Made by a program: the position numbers and the translations under genes. From positions 62,001-126,000 of the forward strand of contig JAIUCV010001104.1 of assembly GCA_026724425.1 (NCBI GenBank): a stretch of 64,000 nt of DNA. Direction: 5' to 3'. Shown one piece after another: positions 24,040 to 34,189 of the stretch (position 1 is the stretch's first letter; every line of letters starts with the position of its first letter). The notes under the pieces were generated by a model. That model made no database searches. It had not been told where the DNA came from and worked only from the letters and a program-made list of their open reading frames with translations. This DNA comes from Erythrophleum ivorense. Taxonomy: Eukaryota > Streptophyta > Magnoliopsida > Fabales > Fabaceae.

Positions 24040-25295
24040 ATGGCTGAAGAAGAACTTCATGATGACTGGACGAGAAGATATGGAATCGAAGTCTTTGACG
24101 AACTTTTTGTTACTGAGCCACCTCTTTTCTTTCTTCCCCAAGAGCAACATCATATACACATGCCAAACGAAGATTCCATCACAAACAAGTTAGTCTCATC
24201 ACCGATTTACTCCGGTCCAAGAATTCAAGATATCGCAGACGCTCTCGCTGCGGATAAACCCCTAACCAACCCAGTCCGACAAATCTCTGAATCAACGTAA
24301 ATATATAGAGAACTTTTTCACTTACAAGTATTACTTTGTTTTATTTCTTTAAAATATCAGATTTTATAAAATATACTAATCTTTTGTTTGTGCATATTGA
24401 TTAATATAAAGGGTCTCAATATTGGAAAGGAGTATTGTAAGCAAGGTGGATAGGTACAAATTCAAGGTGAAGAATGATTGTAATGGAATGAGTGATGATG
24501 GATACAAATGGAGAAAGTATGGTCAAAAATCCATCAAAAATAGCCCTAACCCAAGGTACATATCGACCTTGTTTAGCTCCCGACCTTGTTTAGCTCCATC
24601 AAACCGAAATTCAAAATCGGCATGTCGAATTTTGTATATTTATGCTTAGCTTTTGGTCACAACTCACAAGCCTAATGTTACTACTATTTGTGATTTATGA
24701 TGTGTATAGGAGTTATTACAAGTGCACAAACCCAATATGCAATGCCAAGAAGCAAGTGGAGAGATCAATTGATGAGCCTAACACATATACCATCACCTAT
24801 GAAGGTTTCCACTTTCACTTCAACTACCCTTTCTTCCTACCCAACAAGACGCATCGGCCCAATAAAAAGCCCAAGATAATTAAACACGGTGCTCAATCTA
24901 AACCCCATTTCGAAATAAACAAAAAATCTCAAACTCATGAAGAAAGCAAACAAGCCAAACTAATTGAACCCGCCCAGCAAAATATCCTGGCCTATGAAAC
25001 CCATGAAAACACACCGGTAAACATCCAAGATGAATTGTTTTTCCCAGTTGATCAGTGCCGGCGGCAACAAGGGCTTCTAGAAGACGTGGTGGCTCCGGCA
25101 ATGAAAAATATTCCGACCAGGGACTGTGTTTTGGCAGCTTCTTGGTCTTCATTATCGTCTTATAGTTCCTCATCGTGCTCTTCTTCTCGGACTTGTTCAC
25201 CACCCGTTTCTCCATCTTCTTTATGTTGGTCTCCCAATTTCAACATCGGCTTTAGTGATGAAATACTTGAATCAATCGGATCTCGTAAATTTTAA
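24040..25295 (+). CDS. WRKY49: WRKY transcription factor, group IIc type
   Basis: Nuclear DNA-binding regulator that would bind W-box (TTGAC) sites. Three exons: 24040-24296, 24412-24555, 24710-25295; 328 residues. The WRKY domain has WRKYGQKSIKNSPNPR at the end of exon 2 and SYYKCTNPICNAKKQVERS at the start of exon 3, with a C-X4-C-X23-H-X-H zinc ligand set; the intron sits at the conserved position between the Arg and Ser. C-terminal region is Ser-rich. The first in-frame ATG after the CT tract that begins MAEEELHDD was taken; another potential start 24 bp upstream lacks an ATG. Gene order beside DCI1 and GDPD3 supports the WRKY49 assignment. Confidence 0.92.
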
Positions 25296-25554
25296 ACATT
25301 TTGTGGATTATGATACCGTGGTATAGATATGTAACGTTTGGACAAAACTGTTGATTTTTGTTTTATAGTCTTTCCAGATCAGAGTAAGATGGTTCATCAT
25401 GTTGTTTTGTACGGTAATGAAGCTCTAAACAGATAACAATGTTGCTTTCATGTAATTCTTCAAACAAAAGCTAAAAAAGAGCTTGTAATAAACATCTTAT
25501 CATCTGTAGTTGTCTAGGCAAGACAAGAAAAGCAACAGAGAGTCACTCTTGTGT

Positions 25555-26468
25555 TCACAGTTTTGCGAAACGAGGTCGTCTTTTCATCAACTGAGCAGAA
25601 ACAGCTTCGTTGAGATCGTCTGATATAAGCATCGCCGAGTTCCAAGTCGCTACATAGTCAAGCCCTTGTTCTACACTCATCTCTCTGCTTCTTAACAACA
25701 CTGCCTTCGTCCCCGTCACTGCTAAAGGAGACTTCTCTGCTATTCCTGAGAAATTTTCATAACTTCCGATTCTCAATTCCACAATCCAGATTCACAAAAA
25801 TTCGAGCATTGATCAACAACTAAATTACCTTCAGCGATTGTGCCGACGCCAATGTCGAGCTCCGATTTAGATCCGAAGACCTGAGAAACAAGACCAAGAT
25901 CCTTGGCTTCACGTCCCGAGAATCTTCGAGCCGTTAACGCCAATTCCACGGCGTTTGCGTGCCCGACGATGCTCGGTAGCCTCTGGAGTGTGCCCAGATC
26001 GGCGACGATCGCTAAATCAACCTCCTTGATGGCGAAGAAAGCGTCCTCCGAGCAATACCTAACGTCGCAAGCCGTGACTAGATCGACACCGCCTCCAATA
26101 CACGCGCCGTGTATAGCGGCGATTACAGGTTTCCGGCACTCTTCGATCGCCGTGATCGCCGCTTGCATCGACTTGATCTTTCGGCGAAGATGCTCGCTCG
26201 AGCGTGCTCTGTCACGGCCTGACGCGGATCGTTCGGAGATTGAGGAGAGGGAATTGAGGTCGATGCCGGAGCAGAAGTGTTTTCCGGCGCCGGAAAGGAC
26301 GATGACGGAGACATCTGGGTTTTGGTCGAGTGAGGATAGAGCTATGGGGAATTCGACGAAGAAATCGAGGGATAAAGCGTTGAGTTGTGATGGTCTGTTG
26401 AGGATGAGGTGAAATACGGAGGAATCTGTCTTCTTACGAACGATTTCTAGGGTTTTGTATGACTCCAT
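25555..26468 (-). CDS. DCI1: Delta(3,5),delta(2,4)-dienoyl-CoA isomerase, peroxisomal
   Basis: Crotonase-family enzyme for beta-oxidation of unsaturated fatty acids with odd-position double bonds. Two exons: 26468-25829 and 25745-25555, 276 residues. Crotonase motifs: LSGAGKHFCSGIDL (oxyanion hole), IHGACIGGGVDLV (second oxyanion Gly) and IKEVDLAIVADLG, which carries the acidic residues of this isomerase family. The C terminus is AKL, a type-1 peroxisomal targeting signal. The start MESYKTLE at 26468 matches the family; an in-frame ATG at 26543 would add 25 residues, mostly encoded by a GAT/ATC microsatellite, and is less likely. Confidence 0.93.
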
Positions 26469-26489
26469 AGCTTTCAATTTCAAAATTGG

Positions 26490-26490
<1 letters not shown>

Positions 26491-26520
<30 letters not shown>
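26491..26520. repeat. GAT trinucleotide repeat upstream of DCI1
   Basis: Ten perfect GAT units. On the minus strand they lie in frame between an upstream ATG (26543) and the DCI1 start and would read as poly-Ser. Confidence 0.95.
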
Positions 26521-26634
26521 AAGGTCAAAGAGGCAAATGGCAAATGTTTTTTTTTTTTTTTTGTCCGGAATCATGACAGTAGTAATTTAGTTTTTACAAT
26601 AATGTTCAATTAATGTAAAAGTAAATTTTTATTT

Positions 26635-27687
26635 ATACCGTATCTGTCTAAAAAAAGAAGAAGAGAAAAAGCTCCCGAACTCAGATCTGGTCTTGCCTCC
26701 ACGGCGACCGGCTCTGGTTGGCGTCGTGGAGGGCTCCTTGTCTTTTTTCTGCTTTCTTCCTTTTGTCTTAGGTGTAGAGTCCCCGACGGCGAGGTATCTT
26801 CTCTTTCGCCGGATCTCGGCGCTCCGATTGGAATCGGAGATGGAGACAGCGCCTCTTTCTTGGTGACGGCGAACCTCTGGTCAACTCAGTGGCGGATCCC
26901 CCTCGAGGCGGTGGCGATTTCACCGGAGAAAGCTCTTCAGATCTGAAACCGTTAATACCGGAGTCCGGCGAAGCTTTCCCTCCTCTCTTCACGGTGTCCG
27001 ATGGCGGTGCTTCATGACAGCTAATCCGCTTGGTTGCGGTGTGCAAGCGAGTCTGGTCCTCTCTCCGTGGAGCGGCGGAATTACCCACAGCGGCGCGCCT
27101 CCCTAGGCGACGGAGGCGGCTACGGTTGTCCTCTTAGTTCTAGGGTTTGTTTTTTGCGGTTTATTCCCGGTTAGCGGGCTGACCGGTTTAGGTTTTCGTC
27201 AACCAGGCCGTTTTTTTTTTGGGGTTTTAGTCTCGGCTGGTTCTCCGGTTGAGTGTCATTCGGATGTTCTGTCCGTTGTAGGCGTAGGACCGAAACATTG
27301 AAAGCCGAGGAGTCTTTCCTATCTGAATTTGCGCGTTTCGCGTAGATGCTATTAGGTCAAGCCCTTCACTCTGATCATAAGGATCTATTAGCTTGGTTTT
27401 GAATGGAGCTTCATGATAGGATTTGATTTTCTCTTGGCTAGTAGATGTTTTCGTGTCATTAGGTTTAATTAGGTGGTTTAAGAGATGTTTTCACACCGAG
27501 TTGTGGTGTGAAAATCATCTTGTTGTGGTTAAAAAATACAGTGACTCTCGTTCGGATAGCGTTGGATCCATCTTAGTGATTCAATGTGTTATTAGACGGA
27601 TCATTGTATTTGGTTAAAAGTTGTATGTGGTATAATATCTGTGTATCATTGTTGGTTAATGATATTTGATGTTGAGAAAAAAAAAAA
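26635..27687 (+). mobile_element. Poly(A)-tailed retroposon with 14-bp target duplication
   Basis: GTAAATTTTTATTT occurs at 26621-26634 and again at 27688-27701, directly after a run of A at 27677-27687. The inserted DNA of about 1.05 kb is GC-richer than its surroundings, lacks a convincing protein-coding frame and ends ...TGATGTTGAG followed by poly(A). This is the structure of a target-primed retroposon. The size and lack of coding suit the Sadhu class of crucifer retroposons as I remember it; a truncated LINE or a SINE-like element are alternatives. It occupies the interval where A. thaliana carries SPL2. Confidence 0.75.
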
Positions 27688-27701
27688 GTAAATTTTTATT
27701 T

Positions 27702-28102
27702 TAAACAGGCTCATTTTACATAATACATTCTAAGACTGAAAGTTGAGGAAGATATTTAGTCCACACGGCCCAATGGAGACCCAAATCCAAAAGCTGGAAT
27801 AAACCCAACGGCTGGCTCATTCATCTCCTCACATAAGATACTAAACCCTCGCTAGCCCACGTGTGCAATTTCTCAACCATTCCTTATCCCAAAATTATAT
27901 TTTGTATTTATTTAAATAAATACAGAATAAACCGAACCATATCAAATCAAATCAAATAAGACCACACTTTTGTCTGTAAACCAAAGGGAAAGAAAAGATC
28001 TGTTTTTCGCTTGGACGTCTCTCTTGTTCAATTTCTTCACGATTCTACTTTTTACTTTATCCCCAAAATTCGCAGAGCCTTTCTCTTCAACAACGAGGAA
28101 CA
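27702..28102 (+). other. Upstream region of DnaJ-like gene
   Basis: AT-rich to 27980, then a pyrimidine-rich leader. Contains CCCACGTGTGC near 27856, a G-box core (CACGTG). No gene seen. Confidence 0.45.
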
Positions 28103-28396
28103 ATGAGTCCGATCGTCATCACCCAGCTAGCCACAGGTCTTAGCGTCTTAGCCGGTGCGGTTTTAGTCAAATCGGTCTTGGACCAAAAGCCTATGGCCGG
28201 TCCGTTCCCTCGTTGTCCGACCTGCAACGGTACGGGACGAGTCACGTGTTTCTGCTCTCGGTGGTCCGATGGAGATGTCGGATGTCGCAGGTGCTCCGGT
28301 TCGGGTCGTGCGGCTTGTAGCAATTGTGGCGGTACTGGAACCGGTACACCTTTACCGGTTCAGATAGCGGTTCGACCACCGAATCGCCCTTTCTGA
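28103..28396 (+). CDS. BSD2/DnaJ-type zinc-finger small protein
   Basis: 97 residues in one exon. The N terminus (about residues 3-24) is hydrophobic and could be a membrane anchor or organelle-targeting region. The rest has paired Cys motifs: CPTCNGTGRVTCFC, then CRRCSGSGRAACSNCGGTG, i.e. CXXCXGXG repeats of the DnaJ cysteine-rich domain without a J domain. Proteins of this kind act as small chaperones or scaffolds, often in plastids; the client here is unknown. Position next to NF-YC13 and DCI1 matches At5g43260 in A. thaliana as I remember it. Confidence 0.85.
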   Translation: MSPIVITQLATGLSVLAGAVLVKSVLDQKPMAGPFPRCPTCNGTGRVTCFCSRWSDGDVGCRRCSGSGRAACSNCGGTGTGTPLPVQIAVRPPNRPF

Positions 28397-29446
28397 TTCC
28401 GAAAGATTTGTATATTTCTTCTTCTACTCTTCTCTCTGTGTGTCTATCTTGTAAGTTGATTATATGTATACTTTTGCTCCACAGAAAGAGAAATAGGAAT
28501 TTACTTGCTTCTGGATTCTTCTTATCTGTTTATATAATTATTACACATTAGATGAGAACAGATTTATGTAAGCTTATTTTGATTGTGTACTGTTTTGTCT
28601 TTATGTTTCAAAATTCTGAAATTGTCACCTAATGGGTGGCTCAAATCCTTACAAGTAAGACTCTGGGTTTAATCCAAAGATTCAATTTTTGACATCAATC
28701 AGAACCTCAAAATGTCAAAGTTAGCTTCTTTTGGGTAATAGTTTATGATATTGTTCTGGATGATTTTAGTGAGTAGACTTTGTTGGAATAATGGAATGTT
28801 TGGGTTAAATCTTTTACTCCAAAAGGCTCATACCAATAATATACCATCAACCTTCTCTGTAAGTGAGATCTTCTCTTTGGCAAAGAACCTTCTCCGTTAT
28901 GCAGCTTATGCTTTAACTCGCTAGGATTAGTATAATACAGTATGACACAAAGAGTTAATTTCACAATAGCTAATGTTATTGTGTACGATTGTGAATGACT
29001 CTGTGTAAAAGAAATTATGTTTTAATGTAAGATGTTTTTGAGTTCTTTCAAGTTATTGATGTTAGTTGTTTTTGTTTCATGATTTCATCTTCTTTTTTTT
29101 TTTTTGTTCAAAACAAAGATTTGTATAGACCTCCAAAATTTGGCATAGAATTTTTAGTTTACTGTTATAAAAACAAACATTGAGGTAATAATAATATATG
29201 ATTAATGATTAGATATATAACTAACGTCTAACGATATATGATTTTTTATTATATATTAAATAAAATAATCGCCTGTAACATAGATTTAATCTTTACACAA
29301 CATACGAATCATCAATTTTAATCTATAAATTTTATAAAAGAATTATTTTTTTATCTCGCAACTATAATACATAAATATATGATCAAATACACCACACACA
29401 CAAAAGAAGTTACCAGCACATAAAAGATTTACAGAATCCTCGTCTT
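28397..29446. other. Intergenic
   Basis: 3' flank of the DnaJ-like gene followed by AT-rich DNA. No gene or clear repeat seen. Confidence 0.5.
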
Positions 29447-29725
29447 CTAAGCACCTCCACCTCCACCTCCGCAGCCGCCACCTCCGCCTCCACATCCACC
29501 GCCGCCGCCACCGTCTCCCCCACCACCATCACCACCGTTACCGTCTCCGCCAAAACAGCAACATACGTCTGCACTTACTTCTACTCCTCCATCGCGACGC
29601 TTCTTCTTAGGCTTAGTCTGCTTCACAACGACAAGGTCTCCATCTTTCTTTCCCTTTTTACCCTTTTTCACATCTCGTGGCTTTTTCTTCTTGCGGCAGA
29701 AGCAACAGCATAATATTCGACACAT
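29447..29725 (-). CDS. Cys/Gly-rich small basic protein, unknown function
   Basis: 92 residues, single exon. It begins MCRILCCCFCRKKKK, a Cys cluster followed by Lys that could be S-acylated and membrane-binding, continues with a very basic Lys-rich middle (residues about 10-45) and ends in a Gly tail with interspersed Cys (GGGGGGCGGGG). Codons are GC-rich compared with the flanks, which favours real coding. Upstream on the minus strand is a TATATAAAAGGG-type TATA box near 29848-29855. I do not recognise the family; low-complexity composition makes homology calls unsafe. Confidence 0.6.
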   Translation of the reverse strand: MCRILCCCFCRKKKKPRDVKKGKKGKKDGDLVVVKQTKPKKKRRDGGVEVSADVCCCFGGDGNGGDGGGGDGGGGGGCGGGGGGCGGGGGGA

Positions 29726-30811
29726 CGTGATCGTATATAGGACACGGAATCAGAGAGAATATGATAAAATGTCAACAATAAATGTATGAGCTTTTGTTTG
29801 TAAATGTTCTGAATACTTATGCAAAATATATGTGATGTAGCCCTTTTATATAGCCCCAAATTACCGTTGACTTTAACAAATATATTGATATGATCTAAGT
29901 TTACGACGTGAACTATTGTTATTGAAAGATGCAAGAAATTTCACAAGAAAAGTCAATTCTGCTAGCATAGCAGAAAAGTCAATTCTATAGCAGAAAAGTA
30001 GGACTTGCCTTCTTGATTAATAGTATACGCCAAACGGTCAAAGAGAGAATGAGATGATTAGTAACAACTTACAACATCTAACCTTTTTTTTTAAATGATT
30101 GTCACCTACACTTATTATTGTCCGTTATACGGCTATTTTATGTATTTCTAATTACACTAAAAATTAATACATGGTGATATTATACCCAAAAAGATAATAA
30201 AATTAAGTACCGTACGTAGTTAACTCTAGACAACCTGATGCGTTCGTATTTTCATGATTCTTTCTAACTCATAGTTTTATATATTTTGTTTGCGTGTTTC
30301 TCATAGCATACTTTTGAGACATCATGTCACTTAAATAAATTAAACATCTCAGTTTGACAAAATGAGGGAGAACTACTTAACTGATTTCCACAATTGCATG
30401 AAGGTTTTTATTTTTTTGACGGCAATTGCATGAAGGTTTAATAGTAGGGTTCAGGGTTTAATTTTGAAAGTTTAAAATTAGTTTTAATTTTATGTTATTT
30501 ATGGAAAAATGTTATGAGAGAGAAGAAAAAAAGTAGGGGTGGTAGCACCGTATGAGAAGAAAAGAAAATTGTTTTAGTGTTACATGTTTCATTTTATGTT
30601 GTGAAAAATATAATGAGAATGAATTTTGTTAGATTAAGATATTTAACAGGCTTTTTTAATCAGAGGTCTTGTTTTTTTTTTTTTTTTTTCCATTTTCGTT
30701 TTCCCGCCGTGTTATTACGAGACAGAGCGCGTAAACGAAAAACCCCCAAATATGTAGATTATCTAACAAAACCCTAAAATCTCAAATTCGATTCTCTCAA
30801 AATCAAATTCC
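29726..30811. other. Intergenic between the Cys/Gly-rich gene and NF-YC13
   Basis: AT-rich, with a T tract at about 30671-30690. Likely holds both divergent promoters. No other gene seen. Confidence 0.5.
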
Positions 30812-31195
30812 ATGGCGGAAGAAGAGACAATTCGACCGCAGTTTCCAATCACAAGGGTGAAGAAGATCATGAAACTCGACAAAGACATCAACAAAATCAA
30901 CTCGGAGGCTCTTCACGTCGTCGCTTACTCCACCGAGCTCTTCCTCCGCTTCCTCGCCGAGAAATCGTCGATAGTAACGGCGGAGAAGAAGCGGAAGACA
31001 GTCAATCTCGATCATCTGAGAATCGCCGTCAAAAGACACCAACCCACAAGCGATTTCCTCCTCGACTCGCTTCCTCTCCCCTCCGCTCAACCCGTCCGAG
31101 TCGCTAAAACGGCGTCGGAGAAACCGCCGCCTGTTGGGACTCGCCGCATCGACGATTTCTTCAATAAAGGGAAGGCCAAAACTGATTCCACCTAA
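30812..31195 (+). CDS. NF-YC13: Histone-fold protein NF-YC13 / Dpb3-like
   Basis: 127 residues, intronless. A histone fold of the CBF/NF-Y type starts at residue 9: FPITRVKKIMKLDKDINKIN, then EALHVVAYSTELFLRFLAEK and NLDHLRIAVKR. The sequence is closer to the POLE4/Dpb3 and CHRAC type than to canonical NF-YC, and A. thaliana NF-YC13 has been described as a DNA polymerase epsilon histone-fold subunit (DPB3-2, from memory). The C terminus carries TRRIDDFFNK, which resembles a PCNA-interacting (PIP) box with T in place of the first Gln. Nuclear; it would pair with a Dpb4/NF-YB-like partner. Confidence 0.9.
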   Translation: MAEEETIRPQFPITRVKKIMKLDKDINKINSEALHVVAYSTELFLRFLAEKSSIVTAEKKRKTVNLDHLRIAVKRHQPTSDFLLDSLPLPSAQPVRVAKTASEKPPPVGTRRIDDFFNKGKAKTDST

Positions 31196-31368
31196 AAATC
31201 AAATCTTTCCTCTGCGCTCAATTCAATCTCAGTTTGTGATTTTTGTTAAATTGTAGTGAGAATCTAACCATTTGGATCCAGAGGTAATTTATAAAGATGC
31301 TATTTTGGAATTTCCATGTTTTATGATTCTTTGTCCTGCGAGATACAATCTTTAGTGATACATGTAAA

Positions 31369-32318
31369 GTTTCAACCTTTCTCTCTAGTCTCTAAATCTG
31401 ATGATAGAAGTGAACTAATCAAGCTAAAAACTTTAACAAATCACTGTGAATATTCCTCGGATTTCTTAAGAGAAAAGATAATCCATGGTTGAATTTGTCA
31501 TATAACTCATCTTCATGACATTTCTGTTGAACTTCTTGTATATAGAGAACGGAAAATGTAGAAAAACACAAACTTTCATACATATACATATGACCAAGAT
31601 AGTTTGTGTTTTACATCAAAAACATAGCCAGGCAAAAAGGAGAATTTGAAGTCATTGTAATCCATTTCTTTCCATATTTCTCTAAGGAGCTGATATCTTA
31701 CAGTCTTTCTGCGTCCATATCCTTTTGGCATCCACTCTGATGAATTGGTTGTTGTTCCAGGAGAAGAGATTATAGAGTTGATAGATGTATCTATGTCGTC
31801 GAGCTCATCGTCGCTCGTGTATTGTTTCTTATATACCGATGATCCGGTTTCGGATAGTGATGGATTGTTTAACTCTCCTATGAAATGTTTTATGGAATCC
31901 GCAGACAGGCCCGGATCGATGAAAACGTGGGCCCTGTGTCCAGCTAATTTTTTTTTAAACACAATCTATTACAAAACTACTCTTGTAATTTTGTGCCCTA
32001 TTTTATAATTTTTTAGAAAAATTAGGCCCTAAAATCTAAAGAAAATGTGACTAAAATTAAATGGACCCTGAGACATATCCCACCTCACACACCTTACTAA
32101 CCGGGCCTGTCCGCAGATGGCATTAAGTAGATTGTTGGCGATGCAGCGCAAGGGAAGACTATGATGCAATCGTTGTCCTCCTCTGTTAAGCCCTGAGTTG
32201 AAGAAATTTTTTTGTCAAAACACACACATTCACAGTGGTTATTGCAGCCATAGAAGACGGTTTTTTCTAACCTCGGAATTCAGAACATCGAATAGCCTTC
32301 TCGGGATTCTGTGCGGGT
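31369..32318 (-). pseudogene. Truncated duplicate of the NT-C2 gene 3' end
   Basis: About 740 bp here match 44978-45703 closely: the 3' flank, the whole last exon (from KHFIGELNNPSLSETGSS to the region around GYGRRKTVRYQLLREIW) and the end of the previous exon (HRIPRRLFDVLNSE). The similarity stops abruptly at 32318 inside exon 7, and exons 1-6 are absent. Small indels and a lost stop context distinguish it from the intact gene, and a 204-bp hAT MITE splits the last exon. It is a partial segmental duplicate, not a functional gene. Confidence 0.9.
31906..32109. mobile_element. hAT-type MITE with 8-bp target duplication
   Basis: TCCGCAGA flanks both sides (31898-31905 and 32110-32117). The ends CAGGCCCGG and CCGGGCCTG are perfect 9-bp inverted repeats. 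The duplicated locus at about 45501 has a single TCCGCAGA and no insert, so the empty site is visible in the same window. 8-bp duplications and CAGG ends are hAT features. No coding capacity. Confidence 0.93.
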
Positions 32319-33298
32319 ATCTTTCAAATATTAAAATTAGGGTATTTTCAAGGTATTTTGCAAAGAATCCCATTTTTTAATCAAACAAACAACTCTGGTT
32401 AGTTGTGTACAGTACACTCTACACAATCACTAACAGATATATATATCTCAGTCGTTGATGATTTTTAAATCACTGGTATATTACAAACCGTTATTATCTT
32501 AATATACAAGGTTGACCTGAGTACAACATATTCCATCATAAGAAATGTGTACCAATCAAGAGCTTTCAGATTTTGTCTTTAAAGTATATTTTACCTATGA
32601 TTTCCTGGACTTTCTGACTTTCTGTATAGGTTTTCACTTCTAGTAGCTACATGTCAATATCATTTTTTTATTTATTTTTTAAAATAGTTTACCTCAGGCT
32701 TTATTTTTCTTTTGATTTATATTTTGCCAAAATTTCACTTTTAATATTTTTTTTGTACAGTATAAAGATTTTATACTAAATTATAATCAGCAAATCAATG
32801 TACTATAACAAATATTTCATCATGCTAACAATTGTTTTGTTATAATATCATTTATTAAATATCTTAAATATACATACATAATAAGTTAATGTTGACATAT
32901 TTCTTTATAAAATTATAAACCATTAAAATTTTGAAGATCTTTGTAATATTTGAGAATAAATAATAAATTAAATTTATTTATAACTTATAACAAGTGATGA
33001 TATGTATTAATAAATGATTAAGTTAAAATTACAATATCTAACACTTATCATAGTTTCTGAATGTATATAATTGATTAAAGGAAAAAAATTACAAATCTGT
33101 AATTACTTCTAATTGTAGTGGACTATCAAATCAAAAAAATCAAAAAAATATTATTAACAATAAAAAGATAATCAGTTATATTATCAACAAAAACCTATAA
33201 ATTAATATAGGGCTATGTCCTAAGTAATTTTCTCGGTAAACCTCTAGAGATCACAACATAAATATATAACTCTTCACATTCATCAGCTCTTCCATCAA
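32319..33298. other. Intergenic
   Basis: Very AT-rich. No gene or recognised repeat. The last 100 bp probably hold the promoter of the following gene. Confidence 0.5.
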
Positions 33299-33467
33299 AT
33301 GGCTGTTGCTGTCCCCAAACCCACGTCGGTTTGTTGTTAACTCTTATCTCTTATTAGGATTTCAGTTTTCTCTACGTATGTGAATTGTGAATTCGAGCAT
33401 TGGAAAAATGTCTTTTTTTTTCTTTCTTCTTATTCTTGTTCTTCTTCTTTTAACAGTCGCTTTTATC

Positions 33468-33507
<40 letters not shown>

Positions 33508-34189
33508 AGTCTTACGACATTAAACAAAAGAAACTTGATGACTTGTAATAGAAACTTGGTTCATCCGTACGTGTAACATTTGCTTTCGATGTAACAAGAA
33601 ATTTCTAATTATAATGGGCATTTGTGTTGTAGATGGAAGATACCCTCATAACAAGAAAATACATGTGGAAACGTATACTTGGGATTATCAACAAGTGAGT
33701 GTCTTGTGTTTAGCGCACTAATTCATCACTCATTGTATACATATGTTGAGAAGCAAACAAGCAAACCTGGTTTGAATTAATCCATGTTTTAATGGCAGGA
33801 TGACCTCTGATGCTGTCTATTCGATAGTGATGTATTCTTTGATCATCGCCCCATATGCGTTTCTGAAATTTTGGAATTTCAGTACAAAAGGTTGGATCGA
33901 TGATGCCGACCCTTTCTTCATCTGTCCATATCTTGTCTTTGGCCTAAGAGAATTTCGAACCAGATGGCATCATACGGAGAATCCACTTGCCAGTAGGAGC
34001 GCGCATATGTATCTTACGTTCCAATGTATGATGGTCGTCAACTACATGGTTCAATTCAATCCTATCGAACGTTTTATTTTTTATTTCGTAGCAATGTCAC
34101 TTTTTTTTTGGACTTTTTTTGTTGTGGTTGCCTCTGTTCTTTGTTTTATTTGGAGCAAAGATGACTCCATAACCCAACCGTTGATTTAG
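33299..34189 (+). CDS. Small multi-pass membrane protein, unknown family
   Basis: Three exons fit: 33299-33328, 33633-33694 and 33798-34189, giving about 160 residues. The start (MAVAVPKPTS) is the first ATG after a short leader. At least three hydrophobic segments are visible, one near VYSIVMYSLIIAPYAFLKF, a second near MYLTFQCMMVVNYMV and a third near FYFVAMSLFFWTFFVVVA. I do not recognise the family. The 3' end and flank (from TTGATTTAGGGTC on) are repeated near 42430-42620 behind a second membrane-protein gene, suggesting a local duplication. Intron 1 contains a long A tract at about 33471-33506. Confidence 0.6.
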
